64,000 bases of DNA, from NCBI GenBank assembly GCA_012184525.1, contig WOFQ01000039.1:186001-250000 (forward strand). The letters are read 5' to 3'. The notes under the pieces are model-generated. The model saw only the letters and a program-made list of their open reading frames with translations. It did no database searches and had not been told where the DNA came from. Below are positions 33,775-45,544 of this stretch, piece after piece (the stretch's first letter is position 1; the number at the start of each line of letters is the position of its first letter). Source of the DNA: Xenoacremonium recifei (Eukaryota > Ascomycota > Sordariomycetes > Hypocreales > Nectriaceae). A program made the position numbers and the translations under genes.

Positions 33775-36700
33775 GCCGGTTGAATAGGCATGCAAGATGC
33801 GTCGGGCATCCTTGAAAATCATGCAGTTGAGGGTGTCCCTGGTGGGTTGCGGGCGTTGGAGGTTTGCAAAGGCTTGATTGAGATGCTTTACTAGATGCAT
33901 AGACGGAGATGCACGGCACGGGCAATTCTGATAAACGGCTGCAGTAAGACGGAGTTCAGTGACTTCAGATAGGAACTCTGGAGTCTACTTTTTCTTCCGT
34001 TCGAGCGAGATGCAGGGAAGACTGGAGGCATGCATTGATGTGTCTTCCACTTCGTACTCGTATGAAGCTCCTTTCGAAGTGTCTGTATGTGATTGATCCT
34101 GTCATGCATAAGGACCCTGCCAGCGGCGTGTCTGCAACGTTGGCAGTGATGCACGTTTGGACCCTGAAAAAGCCCTCCTCAATGTGCCTCGCCTGCGACC
34201 TGACACGTCTTTTTTTGTGCTTGACTCGTTGTCTTTTCCGATAAGGGGATCAGGGGTCAGCGATCTAGAACAGACACCTCGAAGCGGCAGAAGGTGAAAA
34301 TTCGGCATGTCAGAGCTGGCGACAGTCCATGTACATACATAAGACGGAGTCACCCATGCTCCCGACACCTGTTGTCATTTGTATATGCAACGGTCAGTAA
34401 CCTGTCACTTCATTTTGCTTTGAACCTGGTGGGTAGATCCACTGCCTTGCATCTTTGGCGAAATAAGGGTGGGATATCCAGAAGTACTCTGCTGGGTTGA
34501 AGAATTTTCACTTTGTATCGAATTACTCCATGATCCGCGCGCACGCTTTCAGAATGAGGCTGTGCCACTTGCTGAAAATACCAACGTCTGCCGCGTCAAG
34601 GGTCTTAACAGGGGTAGTCCGTGAGCTCGACCCCTTATTGCCGGCATCAGGGGGAGTTTGATGATCTCGTGCTGTGCCGTATGTATTCATATTTTCGGTC
34701 GGCCGCTTGCATGATGGTGTCGTGGGGTTGGGGCACGGAGGCCGGCAAAGTGCATGGCTGCTTGCTGGGGTAAGCTATCCGGCCATGATAGCATGACAAT
34801 TTCTCGTTCGGTGTGCCTGCAGTGTCTCAGTCGATCTTACCATCGTCATCGCTGCACTCAACCCCTTCCTCGAGGAAATCATGACCCGGCGCTCCCATCG
34901 CGCCGCATATGACGCTCGATTCGCTTGACATCTGCATCGCATCACAGATCTGCTTTGCCTCTACCCGGCACCTGAACCGGGACACGAGTTTTCCCCACCG
35001 AATGGTGTCATTAAGCAGGCTTAGATTTGGTGCCTGGTACGACGTCTTGCTCTTTTGCGGTTCTGTATTTGTACCGTCCGGGGATCCGTCATGATGACTG
35101 AATGGAAATTGGGCCCTGAAGCTCGTTCTTCCTCCCCTCTCGGTTCATCCAAAATCTTCCCAGCTCCCACGCATGTGCCGGGGCATTGATCCACGATTCT
35201 ACACAAGCGGTGAGCAGGATTCGATGCTCCTCCCCTGATTCGGGAACAAATGTTGGGACCTGGAGAGCCGGCGGGGAATGCTGTCGGCTGTTGTATAATT
35301 GGACGCCCTCGTGGTATCTGGTTGATGATCCTGGCCAATATGTTACACAAATTTCAGTCGCCTCTGAGTTGTATGTCCAATTGGACAGCTCATAAAAAGC
35401 CGACCCAGATTCAGCCGGCGTATGGAGTACTGCACATGCTACCAACCACCCAATGTCGGCTTCGTGGGCGTATGATAACGACTTAAGTTCCGTACATGTT
35501 ACCCTTGATGCAGAAGGGCGGTATGCGTACAGCTTAAACAACAGCGCGCTGCCTTGTCGGCTCTCCGTTGTATCTTATGCGCATTTCGGTCGTTCGAAGC
35601 CGTGCCAGGCCGACTTATGATGGGCGACAAATGGCGGATAGAGTTTAAAGAAAGTAGATGTCGGAAACACCATGGAGGTTCGTCTTGAATTTGGGTACGG
35701 AGTACGGCCCCGTCCAGACGGGAGTGTCGCCGCGAGCGGGTCTGGGTTCTGGAACAGGGGATCTCGCTGCCGTTGGTTTTATTGGACTCCAGACCTTGGG
35801 TTATTTCCGTCGACGGAGGATTCTCCCGATACCGCGATGAGATAGATGAGCAAGTTCAGACTGAGAAGGACCAGCGGCAACCTGGCTGTGTGGTGTGTCT
35901 CTAATAAGCATTGACATACTTATTTCAGGCCAACAGTCGGATCACGTCGCTGAAATGCAAGTTTTATTTTCGAGCTTCGCTAGTCGCCCGCAATGATGTG
36001 CGGGCAGGCTGGGTCATGCGCCATTGTTACTAGTTTCTCTTAGTGAGATGGTCTGTGAAAGACTTGCCGTTTTGGATGGCGTTGTTTCTTGGTCGACTTG
36101 TTAGTCTGGCTAATCCGTATGACAGTTCACATCTCATTCGGAGCGATTCAGGCAGGCCCTCGAGGGTCAGTAGACAAAGAGTCATTGATTGCAACGCAAC
36201 GCCTTCGCTGTTGCAGATCGGGGGGTTTGAAGCGGACGAGCCAGGGGTTGAGGGTCGAACGGATGCTTCGTGGACGAGGGCCTGCCTGTTGAATTCAACT
36301 TATTAGCGGCCTCTCTCGGCCTCCAGGTTTTCCGCTTGCATGACCCTGTGCGGCATGTAAAATGGCTCGTCTGCCGCAGCCACAGAAGCTGGAGCCTAAG
36401 ACGCGGCCGCCCACAGTCGCCCTCCACAGATGGGTTGCATCGTATCGCCCTGCAGTAAATGCGCCGGGGGATGGCACCGCCCTTTGCGATTACCTTTAGT
36501 CAGTGATCTTGTTATCTGTCGCTGGCGCCTGTTCAGAATCAAACTTCGTGGGGAGTCTCGCTGAGTTAAGGCGAATAGCTCCTCGCGGATCCACGGAAGC
36601 CAGTATCAAGTCGACCCTAGACGATGTTAGTTATCACTTTCCACGTGGCCGATGAGAAGTGACAGCGGCAAAAGCAATGATACGCAACGGATTTTCGTGA

Positions 36701-39700
36701 TTCTAGCGGAAGCACATCCATGTCCTCCGCGGCTTGGTCAAGGCCGATAGCCCTGAGCTCCGGTTAATGGCTCGTTGGCTATGTGCTTTTGTGGGTTCGG
36801 TGTCATCTTTGCAACCATCGTGATGCGACTAGTAAGCGATGTCGCCGGGGTTGTGTCGACGAAGTATCTCTGTGTACTCTGTTCTTATACGCACTGTGGT
36901 TTCCGAGCAAGCTCATTTGTCAAGATCCGGCTGATGGGCTGAGATGGGTGTGATCACGGACTAGCTTTGTGTGACAAGACGAGAAGTGAGGGGGGCAATA
37001 ATTGCACATTGGAACAGCTTTGGACCTACCGCAACGCGGCACCTCGTCTCAGGTGACGAAGAAGACGCCACCGTCGAGCCTGGAACCAACGGAATGTCCA
37101 TCTAGCGCTTCTCGGCTGACCAGCCTACCCGCTGTCGGGTCCGACTCCAGAGGAGTTGATCACGTTGCGGACAAGATGAATTCAAATCTAGATTAAGATC
37201 ATGCGACCCAGAGCGGTAAGCAGTGGTCAAATTGTATGGAGTACAGCGTGCGCGCGGAACAAGCTCAGCCGCCACAGTTGAGGCTGGATGGAGCCCCAAT
37301 CTGGAGGATCGGCCGGCCCGTGAAGACGACGGGAGCCCGGAGCGTCCTTTGGAGGCCCGGACCCGTGAAACTGCGAGAAGTTCTGGAGTGACAATAACCT
37401 GGCAATACGGTGAGCCCGAAAAGTCCCGTGAAGATATCGACCCTTGACCAACCAATGAACACCAATGGCGAGTCTTCTGGTAAAGGGCATTTCTGGATTG
37501 CCGTGCCGCGCATAGGGCGTTCGTCCGTATCATGCACCCGTTGTCAATGCCTGCCGAACCGAGGCGTCTTTCAGGGCCTGGAGGCAGTTTGGCAAAGTGC
37601 CCGTCCGAATGTCGTCGGAGCGTTGTCGTTGGACAGGGAATTAGCTGGTGTCTCGGGCACAGCCGGGGGCGGAGAGGACCCGCGCGCGGAAGAAGCCAGG
37701 TCACGTTGCCAAGGGGCGGTTAGGGCTTTAGGGCGGGCTTGCCCCATCAACTAACGGCGGGGATCGCAACTGCCTGTCCTAGCCGCAGCCCCTGCCCATC
37801 CACTGCCCTGCCTGCCCGCAAGGCCAGCACCCTTGTCCAGCCAAACCCTGGACTGTCACCCTCGGTCAGCGCTATCATCGTGCCAGCCGATATCTTCGAC
37901 TCCTCCCCTCCGGTCGAGACGGCCGCTGTCTGAGGCCGTCCGATTTCATTTGCCCATCATGTGGTTGTTGGCGCGCCCCGGCCTGTCATCAGCCAACTGA
38001 CGCCTCGGATGCCCTCCCGACCTGGCCCGGAGGCGAGCGTACCAGACAGCTGGGATGCGAATTTATTCGATCGCTTCTCGGTTCCCTGGGGTCAGGGCCT
38101 GGAGATATGGTAAGCAGGGATCGCAGCAGCGTCGCGGACGAAAGAGGGGATCCGGCCATCAAGGGAACGCGGTCCGATTATTGCTCCAATCTTCCAATTT
38201 CCCTTCGAGACTCCGTCAGGCCAGAGTCAATCGACCATGCTCGCTCATCTTTACGCATGGATCAAGAATTGGACGCGGCAGTGGACTAATATGTATGGCC
38301 TAAGAACCTAGCGGCAACCTCAGGACCCTAAGAATCATCAAGATCCGTCCATCGGACTGCTCCATGGGGCGCGGGAGGAACACCGTTCGAAGTTCACCTC
38401 GGCCCCTCCGGCTCGCTGTCGCCTGAGCTTTGCAAAAGAACTTTCATCGGGTCTTGATGCCCGTAAGAACCTGGAAATGCCTCCCGGCCCAGACGGGTCA
38501 AGGCATAGCAGAGTGGTGGATAGCTCTTAGGTGCCGTGCTGACTAGGGATCCAGGTTTGTCACGCTTAACGCGAGCCTCGCAGATCTCATCCCGGACGCG
38601 TTAAGCTGGGCTTCTCTTCATCTCCATGCGATCCTCATTGCATCCCCATTCTCTCCTATCTTTCTGAGTCCTCATATTATTTGCTCATGAGCTAACCATT
38701 CAAGGCCTCAAGCGATGATCCCCTAAGCTGCTCCGTCCATACCTATCGGGAAGCAACATCTACAAGAGCAATATGGCCGAGGGTTGGATGATAATGAGAC
38801 ATGGAATCGGCAATGAACATTTCCACTACGCCTCTCTGGGCACACGCTCCCCATTTCACTTTGCCTGTTTGGGTCTTTTCGATCGACTCCGATGAGACCC
38901 AGTTTATCCTTCATCATGGGCTTCCTTTCTCCGATATCCCACAATCTTGCTGCAGGCCGGCGACAAGAGACGCGAAGAGAAAAAGAGGGCCGCGACTCGG
39001 AGGGATCCGTTGCCATGCTGGATCGCTCTGTGTCACGTCAAAGACGATGAATGCATGAAACTCATCATCCGGCCCACTGCCATGTCAAGCAGCTTTTGAT
39101 GATCGCTTGAGATTCGGCAGGTTAATTCCCGGCCATTGTAGCACTGAACGCTAACAACGGCCTGCTACGAAAGGTACGTACATACATTCTCTGTCGATTA
39201 ATCCATTGCAGCCACGCCACATCCAGTCTTCTTTGAGGACGACCGAGCTCGAACCGTACCATGCTAACAGCTTCACGAATGCCCCTTATGCACATGCATA
39301 CCAGCGATTTTCCAACGCACGCAGTCGTGCCATGAGGACGTCGTCAACCATGTACTGCCCTTGGAGGACAGGTATCAACATGCATCATATCATTTAGATG
39401 CCATCCCCTGTTGGTTCTCGTCGAGGAGGCTCCGCCACCGCAATCTCCATCTACGGTTTCCACCTCAATTGACTCCAGGACCTCACACACCCCCAGGTCA
39501 TCTCCATCATGCCCTACCCCACCACCACCATGTGACAAGTCGCCGACGATGCTACGATGGCCTGTACAGATAGGTACACTGCTAGCCCAGTCAGGACCAG
39601 GGCTCAAAATTCCAGACCAACTGCAGGACTTCCGCCCGGGGTCCTCAGGTACACGAAAAGGGCCAGAACACAGGAGCAAACCATGGGACGCGGCTACGGA

Positions 39701-41114
39701 AGAGGTCTCACAACTTTCACATGCCGGAAAGGGCATCGGCGCTCATGCAATGGAGATCAAATCATTCAAAAACTCAGACCGAAACTGTGCGCGAGACCCA
39801 ATCAAGCCGCTTCTCAAAACCACGCTACGTATTCTTCAGCCTGCCATGCCCTTGTCTCAACAAGCGGGCCTGTCTTGAACCATGACTTGCATTCTTCCAG
39901 GGCGCGGTGGAGCACGCCTCTGCAGCCACCCTCATCAGGATAAAAAGACGCTAGGGCATTGCACTTCCTTGCCATCTGTCGTTGGGATGCATTCAACACC
40001 TTGTGTGGTTGACCACGCTGGACGCCGCTAAAGTTGACCATGCCATTGCGTCGAAAGCTCAGCGACGCTTTGTCCGCCCTGAAAGACGGGGAACATGGAT
40101 ACGTGGGGGAATGCGGGACGGTCCTCGTGCTAGCAGCTCGACCATGGCTCGGGGCTGCCCGTCTCGACGATTCTTTCGCGGTCTGGCTAGTTTCCCGAGG
40201 CTCCCACAATTCATGGCGCACACGAGAACTGCGGTAGCCGAAGCCGGACCCGTCTGGACGCGGCGTCGGCAGGCCGAAAGGCTTTGGTGGATGATAGCGT
40301 GCGGTGCGGTGCTCTGCCCCCCCGGCAAGACGGAGGGATGGGGGAGGGGAGGGAAAAAAGGGTCCTGGCTCGCCCCCTACATACAGTAACCGGACGACCC
40401 AACGATGGCCACCCCCATCCCATGTACAGAGACAGTACCGTACGCTGGTGGAGAGTACATGTTGGAAGCAATGCCACCCTCCATGCATGGCCCTAATGTA
40501 GGATGAACCCCCTTCTGGACGGGCCCCGGTCGTGACCAAGATTCGCTTCAAATTACTACGCACGCTGGAGCCACGGAAGAGAATGTCATCATCTCATCTT
40601 GAGGGCGTGCTCTCGGACTCGTCGTCGATGCATGCTGCCTGCACTTGCTGCTTGGGTGCTGCTGCGACGTGACCAAAGGGATCCAGGGCTCACATTTCCA
40701 CACTTTGCTCATCCTCGTCGTCTTTTTGGTACCGCATCTGCATCGGGTGGAGTGAATCAAGGCCCTGCCAGTCAGGTGAACCACAAAACAAAGCTGCCAG
40801 CGTCCGTCTCTCTGTCACAGCCGAGCGTTGTTGGTTCCTTTTTCCCTCTTGATTCGGACCAGCCGTCAGCCGTGATTCAGTCTTTCTCCAGCCCCGTCCC
40901 TAAATCATTGTCGAGGCGCAGGTATAAAGGTCGAGGTTGTAAGGGGGACCCAAACCTCAACTGAACCGGCCTTTCTCTCTCAGAGCCAACAACATCCCCA
41001 TCCCCAACTGTTTGTACGAAGCTCTTTTGCGAAATTGGAATTGTGTCATCCTTCCACGGACGCGCCCTGTCTTTTCATAACCTCCCCCATTGGACCTGCA
41101 CACGACAGCTCAGA
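33775..41114. other. 7.3 kb gene-free block
   Basis: The longest stretch in the window without a supportable gene. The many open frames of 60-250 codons overlap on both strands, several have no ATG, and none shows a domain. The DNA is neither strikingly AT-rich nor visibly repetitive, so an obvious RIP-degraded transposon is not indicated. It may hold long regulatory regions, non-coding transcripts or old decayed genes; none of these is shown. The last 200 bases contain the promoter of the methyltransferase. Confidence 0.45.
40923..40930 (+). promoter_or_regulatory. TATA box of the methyltransferase gene
   Basis: TATAAAGG lies 185 bases upstream of the ATG at 41115. Distance and sequence fit a fungal core promoter of a regulated gene. 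No experimental support. Confidence 0.5.
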
Positions 41115-42347
41115 ATGCCACATGCAAAGTTCACCGCACCCGATCATGGTGCTGTGGTCGACATCGGAGGTAGCCATATGTATGACAACATTGGTGAACG
41201 CTTGATGCAGGTCTTTCAGGACGAGCCTACCGGAGACGAGAAACGAACCCTCCCGGACGAGCTCTTGTACGACGACTGTGGTCTTCCTATCTGGAACGAG
41301 ATCATCTTCATTCCCGAGTTCTATCAGACACACGACGAGATCGCTTTGTTCGACCTGCATGGAGCAGAAGTTGCAGCACGTGTCAAGACAGGTATCACGC
41401 TGATTGATCTAGGTGCCGGGTTAGTCTTTCTCGCCACACCACACCCCCCGCATTCTACACTATCCACACCCCGGTGGTAGGTTGGTTGGACTTACTGACG
41501 GATGGCTAGTGATACTCGCAAGGTGGAGCATCTCCTGGCTGCGTTTGAGAAGGCTCGCGTCTCAGCTACATATCTCGCGTTGGATATATCACAGTCCTCT
41601 CTCAAGAAGAATGTGGGATATCTGGCAGAACAGCATTCGGGCCCCGACTCGACCGTTACTTGTGCCGGAATCTGGGGTACTTTTGAGGATGGCATCAAGT
41701 ATGTTGATAGCATCGAGGGCCCCCGAATGTTCCTCTCCCTCGGATCTGTCTTGTGCAATGACGCATGGCCTACAGCTCTAGCAAACCTGAAGCTCTGGGC
41801 CAACCAACTTCGTACCCAAGACTTCCTCTTTGTGGGGATGGACGCACACCTACTCCCCAAGGACGAGAAGAAGATATGGGCCGCGTATCACTCGTGTGAT
41901 GAGCTGTACAAGGAGTTCTTCCTCAACGGTTTCGACCACGCGAACAGACTTGTAGGCGAGGAGTGGTTCCGCGAGGAGGATTGGGACTTCTTGGCCGAGC
42001 TTGAAGAGACGCCAACCACCCGTCACCGATTCTACTTCCGTGCCAAGCGGGACATCAAACTCAACCGTATCGGAAGGACTATCAAGGCTGGTGAAGAAGT
42101 CGACTGGTTCGATTCGCACAAGTATGGGGAAGCAAACGTTCGACTCATGTGTTCTAAGGCAGGCCTGAGTGTGGTGAGCGTTTGGCAGGCGCCCAACTCT
42201 GAATTCCGTAGGTGCTATTCTTTTCGTTTTTCTCCTGACGTTCCTGATTCTCATTACTTGTTGCCAGGCCAGTATCTCCTCCGAAAGAAAGGTGCAAAGG
42301 ATCAACGAGACGATGCCGACAGTGCCGTCTCTGGTCTAAGTTTGTAA
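41115..42347 (+). CDS. EasF/EgtD-like SAM-dependent N-methyltransferase
   Basis: Three exons (41115-41419, 41510-42207, 42268-42347) encode 360 residues. The protein belongs to the histidine-specific/dimethylallyltryptophan methyltransferase family (PF10017). This includes EgtD, which makes hercynine for ergothioneine, and fungal EasF, which methylates the amine of dimethylallyltryptophan in ergot alkaloid synthesis. SAM motif I is TLIDLGAGDTRKVEHLL (about 95-111); further signs are YLALDISQSSL, the family-typical CAGIWGTFEDGIKYV, and GPRMFLSLGSVLCN. The last exon ends QYLLRKKGAKDQ. It has no FGE-sulfatase domain, so it is not the Egt1 fusion that makes ergothioneine in fungi; the size (about 340-360) matches EasF-like stand-alone enzymes. 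No prenyltransferase or other alkaloid gene is nearby, so the substrate is unknown. The open frame begins further upstream with GTG; the first ATG is at 41115. Confidence 0.87.
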
Positions 42348-42527
42348 GCCCTAAAAGACTTACATGACAGGCCGTGACATTCGCCGTTACTATAACATAA
42401 CAAACCAAGAAAAGGTGGGCAGCCAAGATGCTGCGGATATCGGTAGGATGTTTCCCGGAAAACCCAAAAAAGAAAAACTCAAAAAACAGAACCAAGAAAA
42501 AGGGATCAGACGGTTTGGGGGCATAGA

Positions 42528-45500
42528 CTAGGTTAAGCATAGCGTTTCTTCTTCTTTCTCATGGACTTTGTCGACGAGGTCTTCCCACCAAGCGACCCGT
42601 TTGCCGATTTCAGTTGGCAGAACACTCGGGTGTGAGGGAACTTGTACTTCGTCGTCGATCCAAGTCCAGATTCGCTGGAGCGCGGTATAGAGCGGCGGGA
42701 CACTCTATAAGGTAGTTAGCATTCATATTCTCATCAGGTCCCATCAAAGCATGGTGGGTGTTGGAGGCCAAGTAGTGTAGAGGTGCAAATGGGAATTCTA
42801 CTTACGCTTCGAACTGGCGTCCCAACGACCTCGTCGAACCAGCCTTGAGAGACCAATCTGTGAACTGGAGCCGTTGCGAGCATTCCCAAGAGGAAGACAG
42901 GAAGAAGCGGTGCCTGAGCTGTGAAATGCGAGCCCGAAGTCGGCATAATCTGGATGCACTTGGCGAGGTCGTTGAGAAGGGAAATAACCTCTGGGTGGTT
43001 TCGAGGCAGCCTAAGATTTCAGGTCAGAAACTTTATCTCAACGTCCCAACAACCCAACGTGTGATGCCCAGGCAGACTTCCTTCCCCTCTCTCCTGAACC
43101 TAAAACTTGCACCACACAAACTTCGATGCGCACCCCTTTTGCTTCCTCCAAAAGAAGAAGAAGAAGAGTCTTGCCGGGGGTTGAGCAACATACCTGAATA
43201 CTCGACACTGGAGATAGATGACAACAGCGATTCTCCAGGCCTCAGCTGTCACATCTGTCATGTCCCCGTCGGAGTCGATGAGGAATTCATCTGATCTCGA
43301 TCGCACCCAGTCGATGATCCGAGGGCTATTCTCCTCGTAAGTCCACGATTCGCTCTCGCTGCTCCATTGTCGCATATCAAGGAGATGTTGGTGCAGATAG
43401 CCGGCGGTGATGGGCACGATGTTACTGTCAGGCTCCTGCACCAAACGTGCAGCACAATAGGTGACCTGGCTCATCATATGCAGCAGCTTCTTCGAGAAAC
43501 CGCAACCTCCGTGGATCTCATACATATCCTTCTCGGTCCCGTACAGCAACCATCCGAAACGGGCTGATTCTTGCTGCGGATCCAGAGTCTTTGGATCGGG
43601 AAGTTGCATCATCGGCTGTGCCAGGATCACCGCTCGCCCGACGATAATCGATTGCGAGATACGGAGGTTTGACATTTGAATGTTGTTGTTTCTCCAGAAT
43701 CTGCAACCAGGGTCGGTCACTTGGAGGAAATGCTCGCCTTGCATGAACCCTTCGAGCCAGCGGGGAGTCGATGGCTTTCTCCGACGGCCTTCGGTCAATA
43801 CGATCTAGGATATGTAAGTTGATGCCACTCTGGTTTCTGCAGAAGGATGCTTACGTCTTGCATAGAAAGAATCACTGCCATCGTAATCACCTCGCTACCT
43901 TGACCAGGCTCTGAGCTTTCCGGGGCAGCCAGGAGCTTGGTAAAGTGAGCATCGGCCTTCAGGTACCGTTCGTTGATCCTTCTTCGGATGCGCTCATCGG
44001 GAAGATAATCATAGATATAGATTCCCGCCAAACTCTGGATGGCCGAGCGAATCCCTTCATTCTGGTGCATCTGGGCGAAGTCTTTCAGCCAAAGATTCGT
44101 CCTATTGAGGACACTTCTCCCCGGACACCAGTTCTTGATGTCTAAACAAGTGGTTAGAGGTCATCTCCTGCATTCGGCATTGTATGAAGCGAAGTGGAAG
44201 TCATGCAACTTGTGAGCAAGTGGTGTCAGGGTCTTCAACATACAGAATTCCCACAATCGTCTGTCCATGCGATCCATCTTGGCCTGGAAGCCAAAATGCG
44301 GTGGGAGCATCCGAGGGTCGCCCGTAGCAACATAATGCCAAAAAGATGCCTCGGGAGGCGAAACGTCTGCTCCTGACGACTGAGAAGGACCCCAGGAGAA
44401 TTCGCTATACACCGGCGACGAACCGACACTATTCCCGGCTGGGATCAAGGGCTCTGGGTTAACGAGAGCAACAGCAGTTGTGCTCGGTTCTGCCGTGGAC
44501 GTCTGCGTAGGCTCTGCAACGGCCGACTCCTCAGTCACTCCATCTGGGAGTAACTCGACAACTGACGAGCGGATGGAAGACCTCCTGGATGGCCAGTTGA
44601 ACTTGACATAGCCGTTGACTTGACCGTTAATTGGCCGTGCGTATCGAGGTCCGTTTGATTCCTCCAGGCGATCTCGGCAGTCAGTGAAGGGGCTCACTAG
44701 TCTCGCGTTTGGAAGGGGTTTTCGTTTTCGGGTTTCCGGTGTCTTAGGTTCAGGGGCTGCTTCATCATCCTGTTCCTCCTCCTGAGCCGCGTGGAGCAAT
44801 TGAGGGAGTTGAGCAACTAGTTGCTCTTCTGTTGCGGTGGGGGAGAGCTCCAGGTCGGAATCTGCCGATCTGGGGGCTGCATGGAGAGTCAGCTCACGGG
44901 TTTGAAGCTTCAACATGGCATGATCAGGCCACAGACGGCTCCGAAAGTGCTGATATCGGGACGGGAACGGGAACAAGAGTATTGAAAATTAGGTTGGGAT
45001 GGGATTGTGGTACAGGGTGAGAATGGGAGCGGGGTCTGTGGGTGTAAGATGTCCTCTCCTCGCGAAGAGTGCCGTTACAATGACCGGGACCCAGGACCCA
45101 TTTCAAAATCCGCCGCAGGGGGGTGGAATCAGAATGTGACGAGACAACATCTGGGCTGAACGAGACAAGACCAAGCGAAAAGCGAAAGTGCAAGTATCAA
45201 CGGGGAACGAAACAGATGGAGATGGGTTTGGAGGTCCGATCGGGGCTTGGTTCCTCACCTGGAGTGGATTGAGCCACAGGCTCATACATCTCTTCGACCG
45301 GGGAGTCTTCAAAGAGCATCTCGGTTGGAATCGACAGCTCTGGTTCGATCGACCATGGGTTGTGAAAATCGGGTGGCACAGCATAAGACCCCGGAAGGCT
45401 TTCGGCCGCCAGTAAAGCCTCAGCGGCGATGCTCACCTCATGGCTAACACTGGATTGCGGCTCATCTGGGAGTTCTTCCACCAGCTGCTCCGGCTCATAC

Positions 45501-45544
45501 CGGGCGCGCTTTGATGGACGATCCAATTCCTGAGCGTCTCCCAT
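42528..45544 (-). CDS. Fungal-specific regulator with PF11951 domain, no zinc cluster seen
   Basis: Six exons (45544-45259, 44876-44244, 44141-43855, 43804-43194, 43010-42806, 42704-42528) join to 732 residues with consistent phases at all five introns. The first 300 residues are hydrophilic, acidic and Ser/Pro/Glu-rich (SKRARYEPEQLVEELPDEPQ), with a basic patch (KTPETRKRKPLPNARL). From about residue 307 the helical middle-homology region of Fungal_trans_2 begins (NLWLKDFAQMHQNEGIRSAI, LAGIYIYDYLP), running to the C-terminus. Such domains belong to transcription regulators, which usually open with a Zn2Cys6 cluster; no CxxC-type cluster is encoded here or in the bases just upstream, where a TGA blocks the frame. 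Either a further 5' exon is missed, or this is a regulator without its own DNA-binding domain. The gene ends 180 bases from the methyltransferase stop. Confidence 0.8.

Noticed and set aside
35089..35541. 150-codon open frame on the minus strand
   Set aside because: Non-ATG start, no signal peptide or domain, isolated in non-coding DNA.
39814..40563. 249-codon open frame on the minus strand in the gene-free block
   Set aside because: Starts with GTG, overlaps other frames of similar length, no recognisable motif or intron structure.
41115..42347. Ergot alkaloid cluster suggested by the EasF-like methyltransferase
   Set aside because: No prenyltransferase, catalase-like or FAD-linked alkaloid enzymes within reach of the gene.
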